64,000 bases of DNA, taken from the NCBI GenBank assembly GCA_958496175.1, contig OY292276.1, forward strand, positions 10,062,001 to 10,126,000, read 5' to 3'. A program made the position numbers and the translations under genes. This DNA is from Sisyra terminalis. Its lineage: Eukaryota; Arthropoda; Insecta; Neuroptera; Sisyridae. Positions 47,116-58,722 of the stretch are shown here, one piece after another. Below the pieces are notes generated by a model that was not told the origin of the DNA, ran no database searches, and worked only from the letters and a program-made list of their open reading frames with translations. Position 1 is the stretch's first letter. Every line of letters begins with the position of its first letter.

Positions 47116-47638
47116 ATATATATATATTACATAAATTTATCCTGAATCCAAATTTGCATTGTCGATAAATGATACGAGAGCTAATGATAATGGAAATATG
47201 AAATAAATCCAGTGGTGATTTAGATGCAGGTATCGTTTAATATTTGAAACATTTGTATTTGGGCATCGTTGGAATTACATTTTTCTCGATTGCTTGAAAA
47301 TACATGCAGCAAAGTAAAATATTATCATTTGCATTAGAATTTTTAATTATTATCCATTAAAGATCTTCATGTTCTGGGCGTTGTGGTTTTAAATTTCGTT
47401 GGAATCACAATTGTTCACAAAAGGAGCACATATTATGACCGAACATATTGTTAAAAATTTTTTAACGAAATTCTTTATGAGCAACTTTATTTCGACGAAA
47501 TTGTGAGTACCAAGAAATTGGCTGTACATTAATTTGAGTAGCACCTGAAAAACAGTTCGTAATATTATGTGATATCAGAATTATGTTTAAATTAGCTTTT
47601 CTTTGATTGAAGTTTCGTGATTAGGACGAAATATGCGA
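47116..47638. other. AT-rich non-coding
   Basis: No gene or repeat is recognised. Confidence 0.4.
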
Positions 47639-47851
47639 TTAGAAAATATTTAAATACGCACTAACATCATTTTCACTATTTTGCACAGTCGAATCATTAT
47701 TAAACGTATAAGAACTTTTATTTTTCTTATTTAATAATGCTTTTCGGCGTGCCCGAAATTCACGAACACGTTCTGTTGAACCTTTTGACATCGTTATAGC
47801 CTTGTTTTCTTTACTTTTTTTTTGATAATCATGACAATAATCCGTATTCAT
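47639..47851 (-). CDS. Short basic open frame with ERVREFRARRKA motif, possible first exon
   Basis: A 70-codon frame on the minus strand. Residues about 23-40 read KGSTERVREFRARRKALL, followed by a lysine- and serine-rich stretch. Short basic openings of this form (xxERxRxFRxRRKA) occur at the start of several insect proteins, many transposon-derived. A second methionine (residue 21) directly before this motif would be an equally good start. GT-containing donor-like words occur near the 3' end of the frame, so it could be a first exon. No downstream exon is recognised on the minus strand, and it may equally be chance or a remnant. Confidence 0.3.
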   Translation of the reverse strand: MNTDYCHDYQKKSKENKAITMSKGSTERVREFRARRKALLNKKNKSSYTFNNDSTVQNSENDVSAYLNIF

Positions 47852-49280
47852 TTACGGCAAACTTGAAAATAAATTTTATTAAAATAATGAAATGTTTATG
47901 CTCACAATTATTATAAGCAATTTAACACGGTTGTTATTGGTCGCTATGATAACCATTCTCAAATAGCGTAATACGCAGGCGCGCACAACCATAAGAAATA
48001 CCAATGTTTCCTACCTCATTCTCTCTCATGTTAAATCTTATAGATTTATGTATATGTTTCTATTTTTATTGCCGCTTTCCGTTTCCGTTTCATAAAATTT
48101 CAAGTCAAAATGATACCTAAGAAGTTTTCACTTCAAAAATCCACTGGTTCACCATGTTTTCTTTTGCTTAGTTATTTCGATTTTAGAGTGGAATGTTCGT
48201 GGTTAAAAGTGTGGCAAACTAAAGTTAACTTATTGGGGAACAACATGTGTCACTTCTGGATAAGTTTCACATGGTGATTTCTGTACCTCACTGAATTATA
48301 ATTGTATTCAATGGCTATAGAGACTTTAATATTTGAGTTGGAATAGTTGACTGGAAATCTCTCTAAGGAGCCTCTTGCGGCTAAAGCTCAATACAAGGGC
48401 ATTGTGAGAGAGTTGTGGTCGCTTACTAGAACGGGTCCCATGATAGTTTATACCATTTAAGTTGATGCAACATAGCTTAAGACTTTGTAGTTTCCATTCA
48501 AATAATGCTTCTGTTCATTTGCTTTTGTATAAATCAAAGTATGAGTATATTGTATGGGAATTGGAATAGTAGATATTTGTGGATTCAACTATGTATTTGT
48601 AAAAATTGGAATTGTAAATTTAAATTCTTTGAACTTTAAATGTTCAAGATCTTTCTTTTCTCTTAGGATTTTTGAGTTCACTAAAACTTTAGATGTTGCA
48701 TAGTTTTGTTCTTTGTAAAAATATATGTAATTTATCTTAGTTTGCATTCACCCGGGTACCCGGGGGCTCATTTGTAACTTTGAACAGAAATATTCTCATT
48801 TTTCAATATCATATTGTCTTATTCGCTTCGATTTCCGTTATTTGATAAACTTTAAGGCGATTTATCAGTTCCTAATCGTCAATCTTCGTTAGACAAATAA
48901 TATAGTGCATGAATTATTTCTTTTAGTATATAGAATGTATCTACGAAAGATTTATTCACATTTTTAAATAAATTGTTTGTTAAACAACTTCCATAGAGTA
49001 AAATTTCAAATTTTTTTACTTATTTTAATTCTTTGTGCTTGTTACAGATAATAATTTTGGTTTTGTTCCAGTTAAGAAATACTCAGTTAATGTATCTTAA
49101 TATAAAGTACTTATTTCAAGTACCTTTTTATGTAGGACATTCCTGGTTTTTCTTTTAGGGGCTAACAACACCAGGTCGCTAAGTAAACTCATTCTAGATC
49201 GATTTCTTTCGTTTATATTGATCCTGTGCTTTATTTATTTTACTAACAAAGCGAAACTCAACTTAAGGGAGAACTGCTGA
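47852..49280. other. Non-coding
   Basis: No gene is recognised. Contains the perfect palindrome CCCGGGTACCCGGG at 48751-48764, striking in AT-rich surroundings. Confidence 0.4.
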
Positions 49281-49887
49281 CTTTCAAATTCGAATGGATA
49301 CTCTGATGGTATAAGTGGTATCCGTCCTTTAAACTCTGATTAGTGACAGTATATTTACTTTCTTTGAAACTTAAGGAAAAAAATTGACATAGTAAAAATT
49401 ATTTAATTTTCCAAATCCTTTAATGTTTCCTGTTTCATGGTATATTGATTGTTAAATTTGTAATTTCGATTTTTGATCAAACCACTTGCTATGCCATACA
49501 CATTTTGCCACTCCTTTTCATCCTTTTAAGAAAGGAATTTAAAAAAAAAAGGTTTTTTTTCAGATTTTACTTTTTATAAGGAATAGACCCTTCAAATATC
49601 ATGTCTCTACGATTTACTGCCAGATATTCAGGACAAACGATTTTATATTAATAGATTAAATATTGTTAATTTTTGTTAATATTGATTAAATATTATTCAA
49701 ACTTGGACACTGGAATATCCACAAAGCTTTCGATTCGTTTAAATTATTGAGACCTAAAATTTATGTTGACATATTTCAGGGGAATTACAGTTAAATTTCC
49801 TTATTTATTAACCTACATATATAATTAAGCCTTACGGTACTCCCCAAAAACATTACAGTAATTACTGCTGTAACAAACGTTATATAC
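49281..49887. repeat. Segment shared with 53145-54518 (uninterrupted version)
   Basis: From GGATACTCTGATGGTATAAG (about 49297) to ACTGCTGTAACAAACG (about 49865), this is nearly identical to the sequence inside the element at 52987-55541. At 49526-49529 it has a single TTAA where the other copy carries the 778 bp family A MITE, so this copy is the empty site. No terminal repeats are seen at its ends. Confidence 0.88.
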
Positions 49888-51035
49888 TAGACTGGGCCTA
49901 ATATATCGCCTATTTTTTTTTTTATTTTTTGAAAAATTTATAGAAAATATTGTTTAAGGTGACAAAAAAAAATATCGGGAAGGTTTTAAGGCCCTTAATA
50001 TTAATATTAAGAGGTCTATCATCTTTAATTTCGATTTTTTAATTGTGCTTTCATTTTTGCGTCAATGCTGTCAAACTATCAAGGTAAAAAAATTCATCTG
50101 CACATATATTTATAGAAAATTAAATTCCCTATAAAAAATGTTTCTTTGAAAATTTTTGCCAGACACGCCGTTTCCGAATAATCAAGCTTTAAACATTGAT
50201 ATAATTTTTAGATTTGTCTTCTTTATTTTGGAATTTTTTAACTAACGAACAGATAAATATATTGAAATGAACAATATAGATTCTTGAAGGGAATTTAATG
50301 CTCTACAAAAAAGATCTCTTGAAAGTCATTCACAACTAAATTTGAAGGAAACATTTAATTATTGTTTTTTTCGTTGTTGAACCAATTTTCTTTCACTCAG
50401 TGGGACAAATTGATATTTTACATCATCGAAAATTATCTTCTTATCAATTTTATCGCTTGAAATATTAAAACTTCATATTATATCCAAACCTATTCTCGGT
50501 TAACAGCTATTTATTACACGAAAACGTAGATTTACTGTCCTGAAATAATTAAAAAAATATTTTTCTCTCAATTTTAATTGTGAATAACTTTTGAAAGAGT
50601 GATTTTATGTAAAAACGTTAAGAGACCTTTTTTGTAGAGCATTAAATTCCCGTCAAGAATCTATATTGTTCATTTCTATATATTTATTTGTTCGTTAGTT
50701 ACAAAATTCCAAAATTAAGAAGATAAATCTAAAAATTATCAATTTTTAAAGCTTGATTATTCGGAAACGTCGTATCTGCCAAAATTTTCAATGAGACGTT
50801 TTTTGTAGGGAATTTAATTTTCTATAAATATATGTGCAGATGATTTTTTTTCTTCGATAGTTTGACAGCATTGACGCAAAAATGAAAGCACAAATAAAAA
50901 ATCGAAATTATTGATAGACCTCTTAATATTAATATTAAGGGCTCAAACCTTCCCGAAATTTTTTTTGTTACCTTGAACAATATTTTCGATATACTTTTCA
51001 AAAAAAAAAAAAGTCGATTTTTTTGGCGCAGTCTA
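49888..51035. mobile_element. Palindromic family B, complete copy
   Basis: TA, then GACTGGGCC at the left; GGCGCAGTC, then TA at the right. The arms of about 430 bases are complementary: ATATCGGGAAGGTTTT and inverted CCTTCCCGAAAT; TTAATATTAATATTAAGAGG; GCGTCAATGCTGTCAAAC; GAAATTTTTGCCAGACACG-like; TTTATTTGTTCGTTAG; the TTTTTTGTAGAGCATTAAAT box at 50291-50312 and 50628-50648. The loop of about 150 bases includes TTGTTGAACCAATTTTC. No transposase. It inserted at the right border of the shared 49 kb segment. Confidence 0.88.
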
Positions 51036-51760
51036 TTGTATATTGATTGGGTAAATTCAATTATAAAATCATCACTATTGTCTTTAAATTGTTGTGACGA
51101 TTATTCTTCCATTTTAACTAATATCAATAGTGTGACCAATATAATTTGAAGATTAACATCAAGAATGGTGTGTATAAAATATATAGAATATATTGCGGTC
51201 CAATTTATGTAGTATAATATAATATAATAACATAAAAAAACTATACTATAAACATAAATTTGAACAGAAATTCAGACAAAAATATTCGTGGTGTATTGCC
51301 CAGATACGTATATCGATTGCCAAGCAATCTTCCTCAGTGGTCATCAAGTAGTTTGGATCACTCCGTAACTGCTTTGTGGTGATTCACAAAATTTTATTTT
51401 GATCAATAATGGTATTCTTTTTTTACGAAATTTTAATATGATTAATTCCTCATAGAATTTAGCCACACCGAATGGAAAAAGTCTTGATCGAAATTGAAAA
51501 AGAATTTAAAAGTAATTAAATACTTTTTTTGTGATTCCTTAAAAAGATCTACAAGAGTATAAATTTTGTAATCAATCATTGTAAAATTTTGTAGCTACCC
51601 AAGGGTTAACTATAGTACATTTATTTTCGGTGTAGCTTTGATTAAATGTAGAGAAATTTAAGGAATATTTTTTCACGAAAAAAATTTACGAAAATTTGAT
51701 AATTTGTAAATTTAAAAGATTTGAAAATTGATGAATGAACCAGAATAGACACGAGCGATT
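51036..51760. other. AT-rich non-coding
   Basis: No gene or repeat is recognised. Confidence 0.4.
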
Positions 51761-52986
51761 GGTACATACATGAATCGTATTATGTATCAGCAGACAATGT
51801 CGGAAATGCTCTGTGTACAATTAGATGTACATGCAGACATTGAAAATGACTCGCTCTTGAATTCTAAATGGGAATTGGGAATTGCATTACTAATGCATTG
51901 TGTACGTAACAATGAAACAGAGATGCATGTAAGTAGCGATAATTAATGTCTCTGTGGACTCGCCCAAGTCCCCACGTCAGAGCAATCAGCGACGATTTCA
52001 GACGTCGAAACAAATTAGTCAAAAATTCCTACTAATCCCGTAAGTCGCTGCCAATTGTAAATCAAATCAGGCGATATATTCATATATCCGACGCCGGATA
52101 TGCGATGTAAGTGAGGATATATCCATTGTTCTCGTCGACGGGAAGTTGGCGTGATGGAATGGGAGATGTCACTCGCATTAACAATAATGTACCTTATGAA
52201 AATGAAAATAGTCTGAGTCGTAAACGTTGGCGATAATAACCCAGTAATCAGGTGAAAAGTCGTTCTGGCGCAAAGCCAGAATTCGAAGAGATTGACCTCA
52301 ACATCGTTGGCATTTGGTGTATTCGGATGGCGAGGCATTTCCAAAATGGCATTTGCAAATCGGGCCGTGCTCGATTCGATGCGATATGAGCTGAATGCCA
52401 TTTGATTAAATGTCCCAACTTCGTGTTCAGGCTTCGTTAAATTTTTCTCGTAATGGAATTGAGATGACGAATATGACGTTAGACGTCTGTTGGAAATAAC
52501 GAGATCTAGACATGAGAGCGCCCGTGTTTGGTATCGGGTTTCTGGCTCATTGGGCATCGAACCTCGCCATCCCATCGCGGAAAATCATTTGTAAAAACGG
52601 CGGTGTGTGTGTGTGTGTGTTTTTTTTTTCGCGATGTCGTCGTTGTATCCATTAAGTGTGTCGATAACAAACGATAGCTGTACGACAGTGTCTATCAATC
52701 GCATCCGACTGGTTCCCGTCCTCCCGACCCGGTTCAACTAAACCACATTTTCACCGCTAAGTGATTCCATTAGTGATTTCGGGATGGCTTAGCTGGGAAA
52801 CTAGTGGGTTTGGGGGATATTGATCGGTACTGTTGTTACAATAATACAACAAATCAACTTCAATTTATGTTTTGGTTTTCGTTTCAAACTAAATGAACGA
52901 TCGAGATAATGTTCTGGTTGGTGAGGATGGGAATCTAATATAAACACATTAAAGTTTAACTTTCGTTGATATTGTATTTTTCAATG
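51761..52986. other. GC-richer single-copy block with the longest open frame of the window
   Basis: The minus-strand frame 52015-52575 is 186 codons, starting ATG and ending TGA at the 52015 side. The protein shows no signal peptide, repeat or domain I recognise, and its S/T/R-rich text looks like translated non-coding DNA. The block is not repeated in the window, carries a (GT)9 run at 52603-52620 on its edge, and differs in composition from the flanks. It is either an unrecognised exon or a conserved regulatory block; I cannot choose. Confidence 0.35.
52603..52620. repeat. (GT)9 microsatellite
   Basis: Nine GT units followed directly by a T-run. Confidence 0.95.
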
Positions 52987-53392
52987 TAGGGGAGACCGGG
53001 TACAAAAGTAACAATTTGTACTTTTACCTTGATTTCTGGCTGGGTGTTATTAATGTCATTAAACAAATATAACCACATATAAATTTAGTTTATGTTCTTC
53101 AATATAGTAATTCGATTTATTAAAGTATGGTGGGTTTTATGGCGTACTTTCAATCTCGAGTGGATACTCTGATGGTATAAGTGGTATCCGTCGTTTAAAC
53201 ACTGATTAGCGACAGTATATTTATTTTTCTTCGAAACTTAAGGGAACAAATTCACATAGTAAAATTTATTTAATTTTCCAAATCCTTTAATGTTTCCTGT
53301 TTCATGGTATTTTGAATGTTAAATTTGTAATTTCGATTTTTGAACAAACCACTTGCTATGCCATATAAACTTTACCACCCCTTTTCATTCTT

Positions 53393-54170
53393 TTAAGGGG
53401 GTATTCTACTCTAGAAAATTGAAAAAATCAAAAAAATTTTTTTTTCATAATCCGATAGTTTAGGTATTCAAAAATATTCTCCTAAAAGGATTTTTCAAAA
53501 TTCAAATTATTTCCGAAGTTATAGCGGTTTTGTATGAAGCTGGGATGGCTGATTAAGAGAATGTAAGTAATACATACTATTCTATCAATTACGCTGCCTG
53601 AAACTTAACGTAAAACTAAACGCATTTTTCTCGAAACTGTTTTTTTCAAAACGATACCCACGATTTCTCAAGTTCTACTGAACCGATTTACCTGAAATTT
53701 TTAGAGAGTCTTCTTTATAGACTTGTCTATGTCTGGAACTATCCCCATCCCCAAATTTTGATTTTTACTATTTATAAAAAGTTCGAAACAGTCAAAAAAA
53801 GTGGTACAAAAATTGTTTTTTTTTCAGGCAGTCGCCATTTCGTGAACAATTTTTTTCATACTTTTCCGTAGTTCCAGACATTGCGACATTATTTTAGATT
53901 AATAATCTTTTTTTTTTTTTTGGGGTCAGATTACTAGGAGGGTTGAAATCGTGGGTATGGTCACGTGCCAATTTTTTGAGACCTCCCACTTCATCAGTTG
54001 CAAATTTTTGAAATTTTTAACTTTTTTTAATTTTTAATTTTTTTCTGTATTCTTGAAATATTAATAAATAACTGATAAAAAAATGGATACTAAAAATATT
54101 AATTGGCTATTTTTATGACACTTAAAAAATTACCTGAAATTCATGCCTCTAGACTAGAATACTCCCTTAA
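53393..54170. mobile_element. TTAA-flanked MITE, family A copy 3, with empty site known
   Basis: TTAAGGGGGTATTCTACTCT to the inverted TCTAGACTAGAATACTCCC, then TTAA (54167-54170). Inverted relative to copy 2, otherwise near-identical. Upstream CATTCTTT and downstream GAAAGGAATTTG are contiguous around one TTAA in the paralogue at 49521-49540, which shows directly that insertion duplicated TTAA. Confidence 0.95.
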
Positions 54171-54518
54171 GAAAGGAATTTGAAAAAATCATATTTTTTT
54201 CGGATTTTACTTTTTATAAGGAATAGACCCTTCAAATTTCATGTCTCTACGATTTACTGCAGATATTCAAAACAAACGATTTTATATTAATTGATTAAAT
54301 ATTGTTAATTTTTATTAATATTGATTAAATATTATTCAAACTTGTACACTGGAATATCCACAAAGCATTCGAGTCGTTTAAATTATTGAGACCTAAAATT
54401 TATGTTGACATGTTTCAGGGAAGTTACAGTTAAATTTCCTTATTTATTAACCTACGAATGTACTAAACCTTACGATACTCCCCAAAATTTTTACAGTAAT
54501 TACTGCTGTAATAAACGT

Positions 54519-54755
54519 TATATACTATATACAGAAAATCACTTTTTCAAAATTGGTTCAACAACGAAAAAAACAACAATTTAATTTTTCCTTCCATATT
54601 AATTGTGAATAACTTTTGAAAAAGTGATTTTATGTAAAAACGTTAAGAAATATTTTTTGTAGAGCATTAAATTCCCTTCAAGAATCTATATTGTTTATTT
54701 CTATATATTTATTTGTTCGTTAGTTACAAAATTCCGAAATAAAGAAGATTAATTA
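54519..54755. mobile_element. Fragment of palindromic family B
   Basis: Contains ATTGGTTCAACAACG, GTGAATAACTTTTGAA, the GTAGAGCATTAAATTCCC box (54653-54673) and TATTTATTTGTTCGTTAG, all as in the loop and right arm of 49888-51035. The ends are missing. Confidence 0.72.
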
Positions 54756-55541
54756 AAATATCTATAATTCATATAATATATGAATAACACAAAGTTAAAA
54801 TAAATGGTCAGTTGTTACTTTCGACCACGTAGACGGGTCGAAAGTAACAAGACTGCTAAGGGTTGCTAATGAAAACATAGTACAAGTTAAATCAACAAAT
54901 TACTTATTTAAAGACTTTATATTAATGATATAAACCAAATTCAGCATATTAAATACTCAAAAAATATATTAATTCAAGGAAATGAATCAATAGAATGCCG
55001 CGACAACCCATAAGAACTACTACATGAAGAACTACCGACACGGAAATGTATCGAAAACCATTCTATTGAAGTAGATATCCATAAAAATATGATGTTAGCA
55101 ATAAAATCATTACGGGGACAAAAGTAACATATTACTTTTGTACCCTAGGGGGCTATGTTACTTTTGCCCCCACTCTCATTTTTAATTAAACGTGTAACAT
55201 AACCTTAAAACGGAACGTGCTAGACAAAAATGAATTTAAATAATGTACAATTTATCTAATCAAGAATGGATATGCAAACATTTGAATTGCTATAATCCTT
55301 TTACGACTATCTAAACAATAAATAAGAAAACGTCGAAAAACTTACTTTTGGCTCGTTAAAACACATTACATCCTATTATATAACCTAACAATGCACTGCG
55401 CACGCGTCGACTTAATGCGATTGAAGGGGGTGCTCTAGGCTAGCTACTTGATGGCAGCAAAACGATATTCGCCCATTGAATAAGCCTAGAAAGCATTTGT
55501 TACTTTAGACCCACCGTTACTTTTGTACCCAGTCTCCCCTA

Positions 55542-56980
55542 TTGATAATAATCGATTATAATCGACAAAACCTATATTTATTCTCACAAAAACTATTTTT
55601 TTCAAGCTGTTTAACTTTTTACAAAAGGTGAAATAACCGACTTCTCGAGGGCGAGAAATTTTAATCATTTTTTTTTTCTTTAACAATCAGGGGGTGACTT
55701 TAAACGAGAAAAGCTATTTTAGTAAAATCCACAATGAACGAATCTCTTTTTGTATGTATGTGCAGCATAGATATATAATATTCCGTATTGTATATGTATG
55801 TCAATAGATCTAGCAGTGTGTAAACAAGGGGTAGTAATTTATTCTTCCATCGAGAGTCGCGCATTTGATGGGGTTGATGGAAGTGCACACGTTTAGCCAT
55901 ATATACCTACACCTCTTGGTTTGTGATATATTAAAAAAAAAAAAAAACACGAGGCAACATTCTCATTCAGACCAACTGTACTGGCCGCTCAAATTCAACC
56001 CCCTATTTCTATAGTTGGTAACCCGAGTAGGTATACACATTAAAAATTCCATACCGGGGTTATTGTTCTGAGACCTGGAGCTTTCGTTATCCTTAACACA
56101 AAAGTGTTTGGTCGCCACCCCTGTTCCATGCGGTACGAATAGACGAGAAAATGTTCCACATTCAACCCCTATCGTCGCCCATCCTCCTTGTTTTAACATA
56201 AATATAGTAAATCATCACGCGATAATATTAATTACAACAATATATTCATGTTATGTTCATTAAAATGTTTACTTATTTTTCTTTTTTTTTTTTTTTGAGG
56301 AAAAAAATCGCCAGTTAATACTTTGACCTTAATTAACATACTCACGCGCATATTTTTCTTTTCTCGGTTTACTTATTCAGGATAAAATTCAATGCATTGT
56401 TGTTTAATGTGTGGTGGTCGTTTAATTTGAATTGAAATGAATAAGGTTGCCTCTCGGTGTCTTTGTTTGAATAATTCATTTCAATTTATTTCAATTAGGT
56501 GATATATGTAGTAATGCTAGTCCATATGAATATGTTAGCGAGGGCCACAAAAGGGTTTAACGAACTCTCTCGGCTGGGCTTGATTTTTTTATTTCTTCAA
56601 AATCGAGAGCTGTGAACACTGTGAACTAATTGTTTGTCACAGCATTCAGAAAATTGAATGCTTAATTTAGTGAATTGGTTGCGGGAGCGGAAATGAAATT
56701 ATTTAGTTTTGATATTGGCGCTAGCGTTTTGGTATCGTTTGTCGCTGCTTTTCGAGACACAGCTGCTGTTGTTGCGGTCGTGGTTGTCGACAAATGTGGC
56801 TCTTTGGTGCTTGGAAAAACTGAGACACATACGAAAAATAATAATAACGGAAGACATGGATGCGAGTTTTAGATTTCCGCATCGTGTCCCGTCTGGTGGC
56901 TAATGATAGGAGAGATTTTCCCATAAAAATCAAAATGGAGCAAAAAATTACCAGAACGAGTGTTTCTTTTTTATATCTTA
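55542..56980. other. Non-coding; GC-richer blocks at 55840-56200 and 56520-56920
   Basis: Neither block recurs in the window. Overlapping frames on both strands at 56675-56933 have low complexity and no domain. Confidence 0.35.
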
Positions 56981-57044
56981 TATGAAAACAAAAAGAATTG
57001 GCTTTGATAGTTGTGTTAAAATTTTAAATATTTTATATTCTGGA
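56981..57044 (+). repeat. 64 bp direct repeat, left copy
   Basis: TATGAAAACAAAAAGAATTG to TATTTTATATTCTGGA. The right copy at 59075-59138 differs at two positions. The pair brackets the Helitron-like element exactly. Confidence 0.92.
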
Positions 57045-58084
57045 CTAGCTGACCCAGCAAATTTCGTACTGCCTAACATGCAATGAACGTAGTACTTAAT
57101 AAATGAATATGTTAGTTACACTTAGTTTAAATTATCAATAATAAAATGAACAAAATTAAGTTCAATACTTCATAAGAATAATAAATATATAAAAATAAAA
57201 TAAAAATTATATTAAAAGAAATCAATTATTTCAATTGCAAGACAACCAACACATTTCGTCGGCCTAAAGTGTTAAGCTGCTAAATTCTTTTTAACAGTGT
57301 TTTCAGGGAAAGGAAAAAAAGTAAATATAAGCTACATAAATTACTACATAAAGCAGATTTCCGATTCATTTTGCATATTAGGAAATTTTTATATTTAAAT
57401 AGATTTATCAGTTTGTCATTTGATAGAATTTCTTATTCCTTCCTATTGGAACGAAAAAACAAAAAAAATTAAAAGTGAACTTAGCAGATTGAGAATTTAG
57501 GCTGACGATTTGCTTTATTGAAGCTATGTATTTGGGTTCATGCGTTGCCCTCGGATTGATTCTCTCCATTGAAGCATCTTGCCATAACATTGACATGCAA
57601 AGTTTGTCAAACCAGATATCTTCAGCATAAAAAACAAAGTAGGGGTAGTAGACCAATTAGAGCTTGAAAAATGACGGGACCGATTATGATGATATATGAT
57701 TTGTTAGATTCGTCTTCCTTCCGAATAGCAGAATAACTATTAACATATCTTAACAATTCACGGAAAAAAATGAATAAAATAAGTTTTTAAATAAATTAGG
57801 CTTGGCATTTTACGCAATTGGCAGTTCACGTCACCCACACTTATTTGTCAATTTAATATTGTCGGTAATTTTTATTTAAGAAACGCATATAACCATTGAA
57901 ACCATTGGAAGTTCGACGCAATGCCTGACTTTGTTTTGAAGGCGCAATGATTTTACTGATTGGCGATTTCTCCCAAACATTGTCAATCATTCCAAGTTTA
58001 GATTCTGCCAATAAAATATACTTCTGCTTAAAATCATAAAATTTGTGACACAATGTAAAAAAATTTCAGCTGGCAACATGAGTT

Positions 58085-58225
58085 GCGTTGCAGAATGATC
58101 CAACTACTGAAGAATTTTTCAAACAATTTTTGAATCTCGGTAATGGCAGTGTTCTTGTCGACGAATCAAGTATATTGACTTAATTTCCTTCGAATTTTGT
58201 CTCATTCAAAAATTTTACTTAATTC
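58085..58225 (+). pseudogene. PIF1-like Helitron helicase fragment 1
   Basis: The plus strand gives ALQNDPTTEEFFKQFLNLGN, then GSVLVDESSILT, a stop, and FPSNFVSFK. Just upstream in another frame is VTQCKKISAGNMSC, matching the VKKLxLTTNMRV block. This is the region between helicase motifs IV and V of Helitron-encoded PIF1-type proteins (NMR, then FSxxLLxxGNG, then FPxNFC). Broken by a frameshift and stops. Confidence 0.78.
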
Positions 58226-58514
58226 CTAGCTTTTTTATAAAACAGCAGGATAACGTTTAAATCAGTTTAATTGGAATAAAAATTCAAACCAATAACACGG
58301 CTATTACCGATATTCATTCATTTCTAGGATAAATCTTCTGCAGATCAATTCAGCAATGCAATTCTTATGTTTTTTTTCCAGGTGAAGTTTCTTCATACGG
58401 TTCCATAAATTTGATAATTTAAGGCAAGCATTTATTTTTAAACAGAAGTCGATCCTTAATATCTGAAGTCGTCCACTTCTGCAATTCGAAATGCAGAACG
58501 ACTAATCTGGAAAA

Positions 58515-58722
58515 GTGTTTTCCAAACAATTTATCGATACTGGTAATGGGAAAATTTCTGTTGACACATCATCGGGATACATTATTTTCCCTACCAATTT
58601 TTGTCAGAAGTTCTAAGTTAATGGTGTTCCCAAACTTTGCTCATAGTTACAAAAATTCCACGTACTGCGTTGTGATACATAATAAATGCAAAGTGAAATG
58701 CCAAAATGACGTGGACCAACAA
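58515..58722 (+). pseudogene. PIF1-like Helitron helicase fragment 2 (same domain region)
   Basis: VFSKQFIDTGNGKISVDTSS, then GYIIFPTNFCQKF and a stop. After a frameshift it continues VFPNFAHSYKN and, weakly, NDVDQ. These match the FSxxLLxxGNGxxPVDxxxGxI, FPxNFC, VFPNIxxNY order of Helitron PIF1 helicases. It covers the same stretch as fragment 1, 430 bases downstream, so the element holds two copies of one region, not one continuous gene. Confidence 0.8.

Larger units (their letters stand above)
52987..55541. mobile_element. 2.55 kb TA-flanked element with AAAGTAAC subterminal repeats
   Basis: GGGGAGACYGGGTACAAAAG forms the ends, inverted, with TA outside (52987-52988 and 55540-55541). The word AAAGTAAC or its complement recurs near the ends and inside (about 53006, 54814, 54841, 55123, 55135, 55163, 55499, 55516), a pattern typical of transposase-binding arrays. 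No transposase survives. It contains the segment shared with 49281-49887, a family A MITE and a fragment of family B. Confidence 0.75.
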
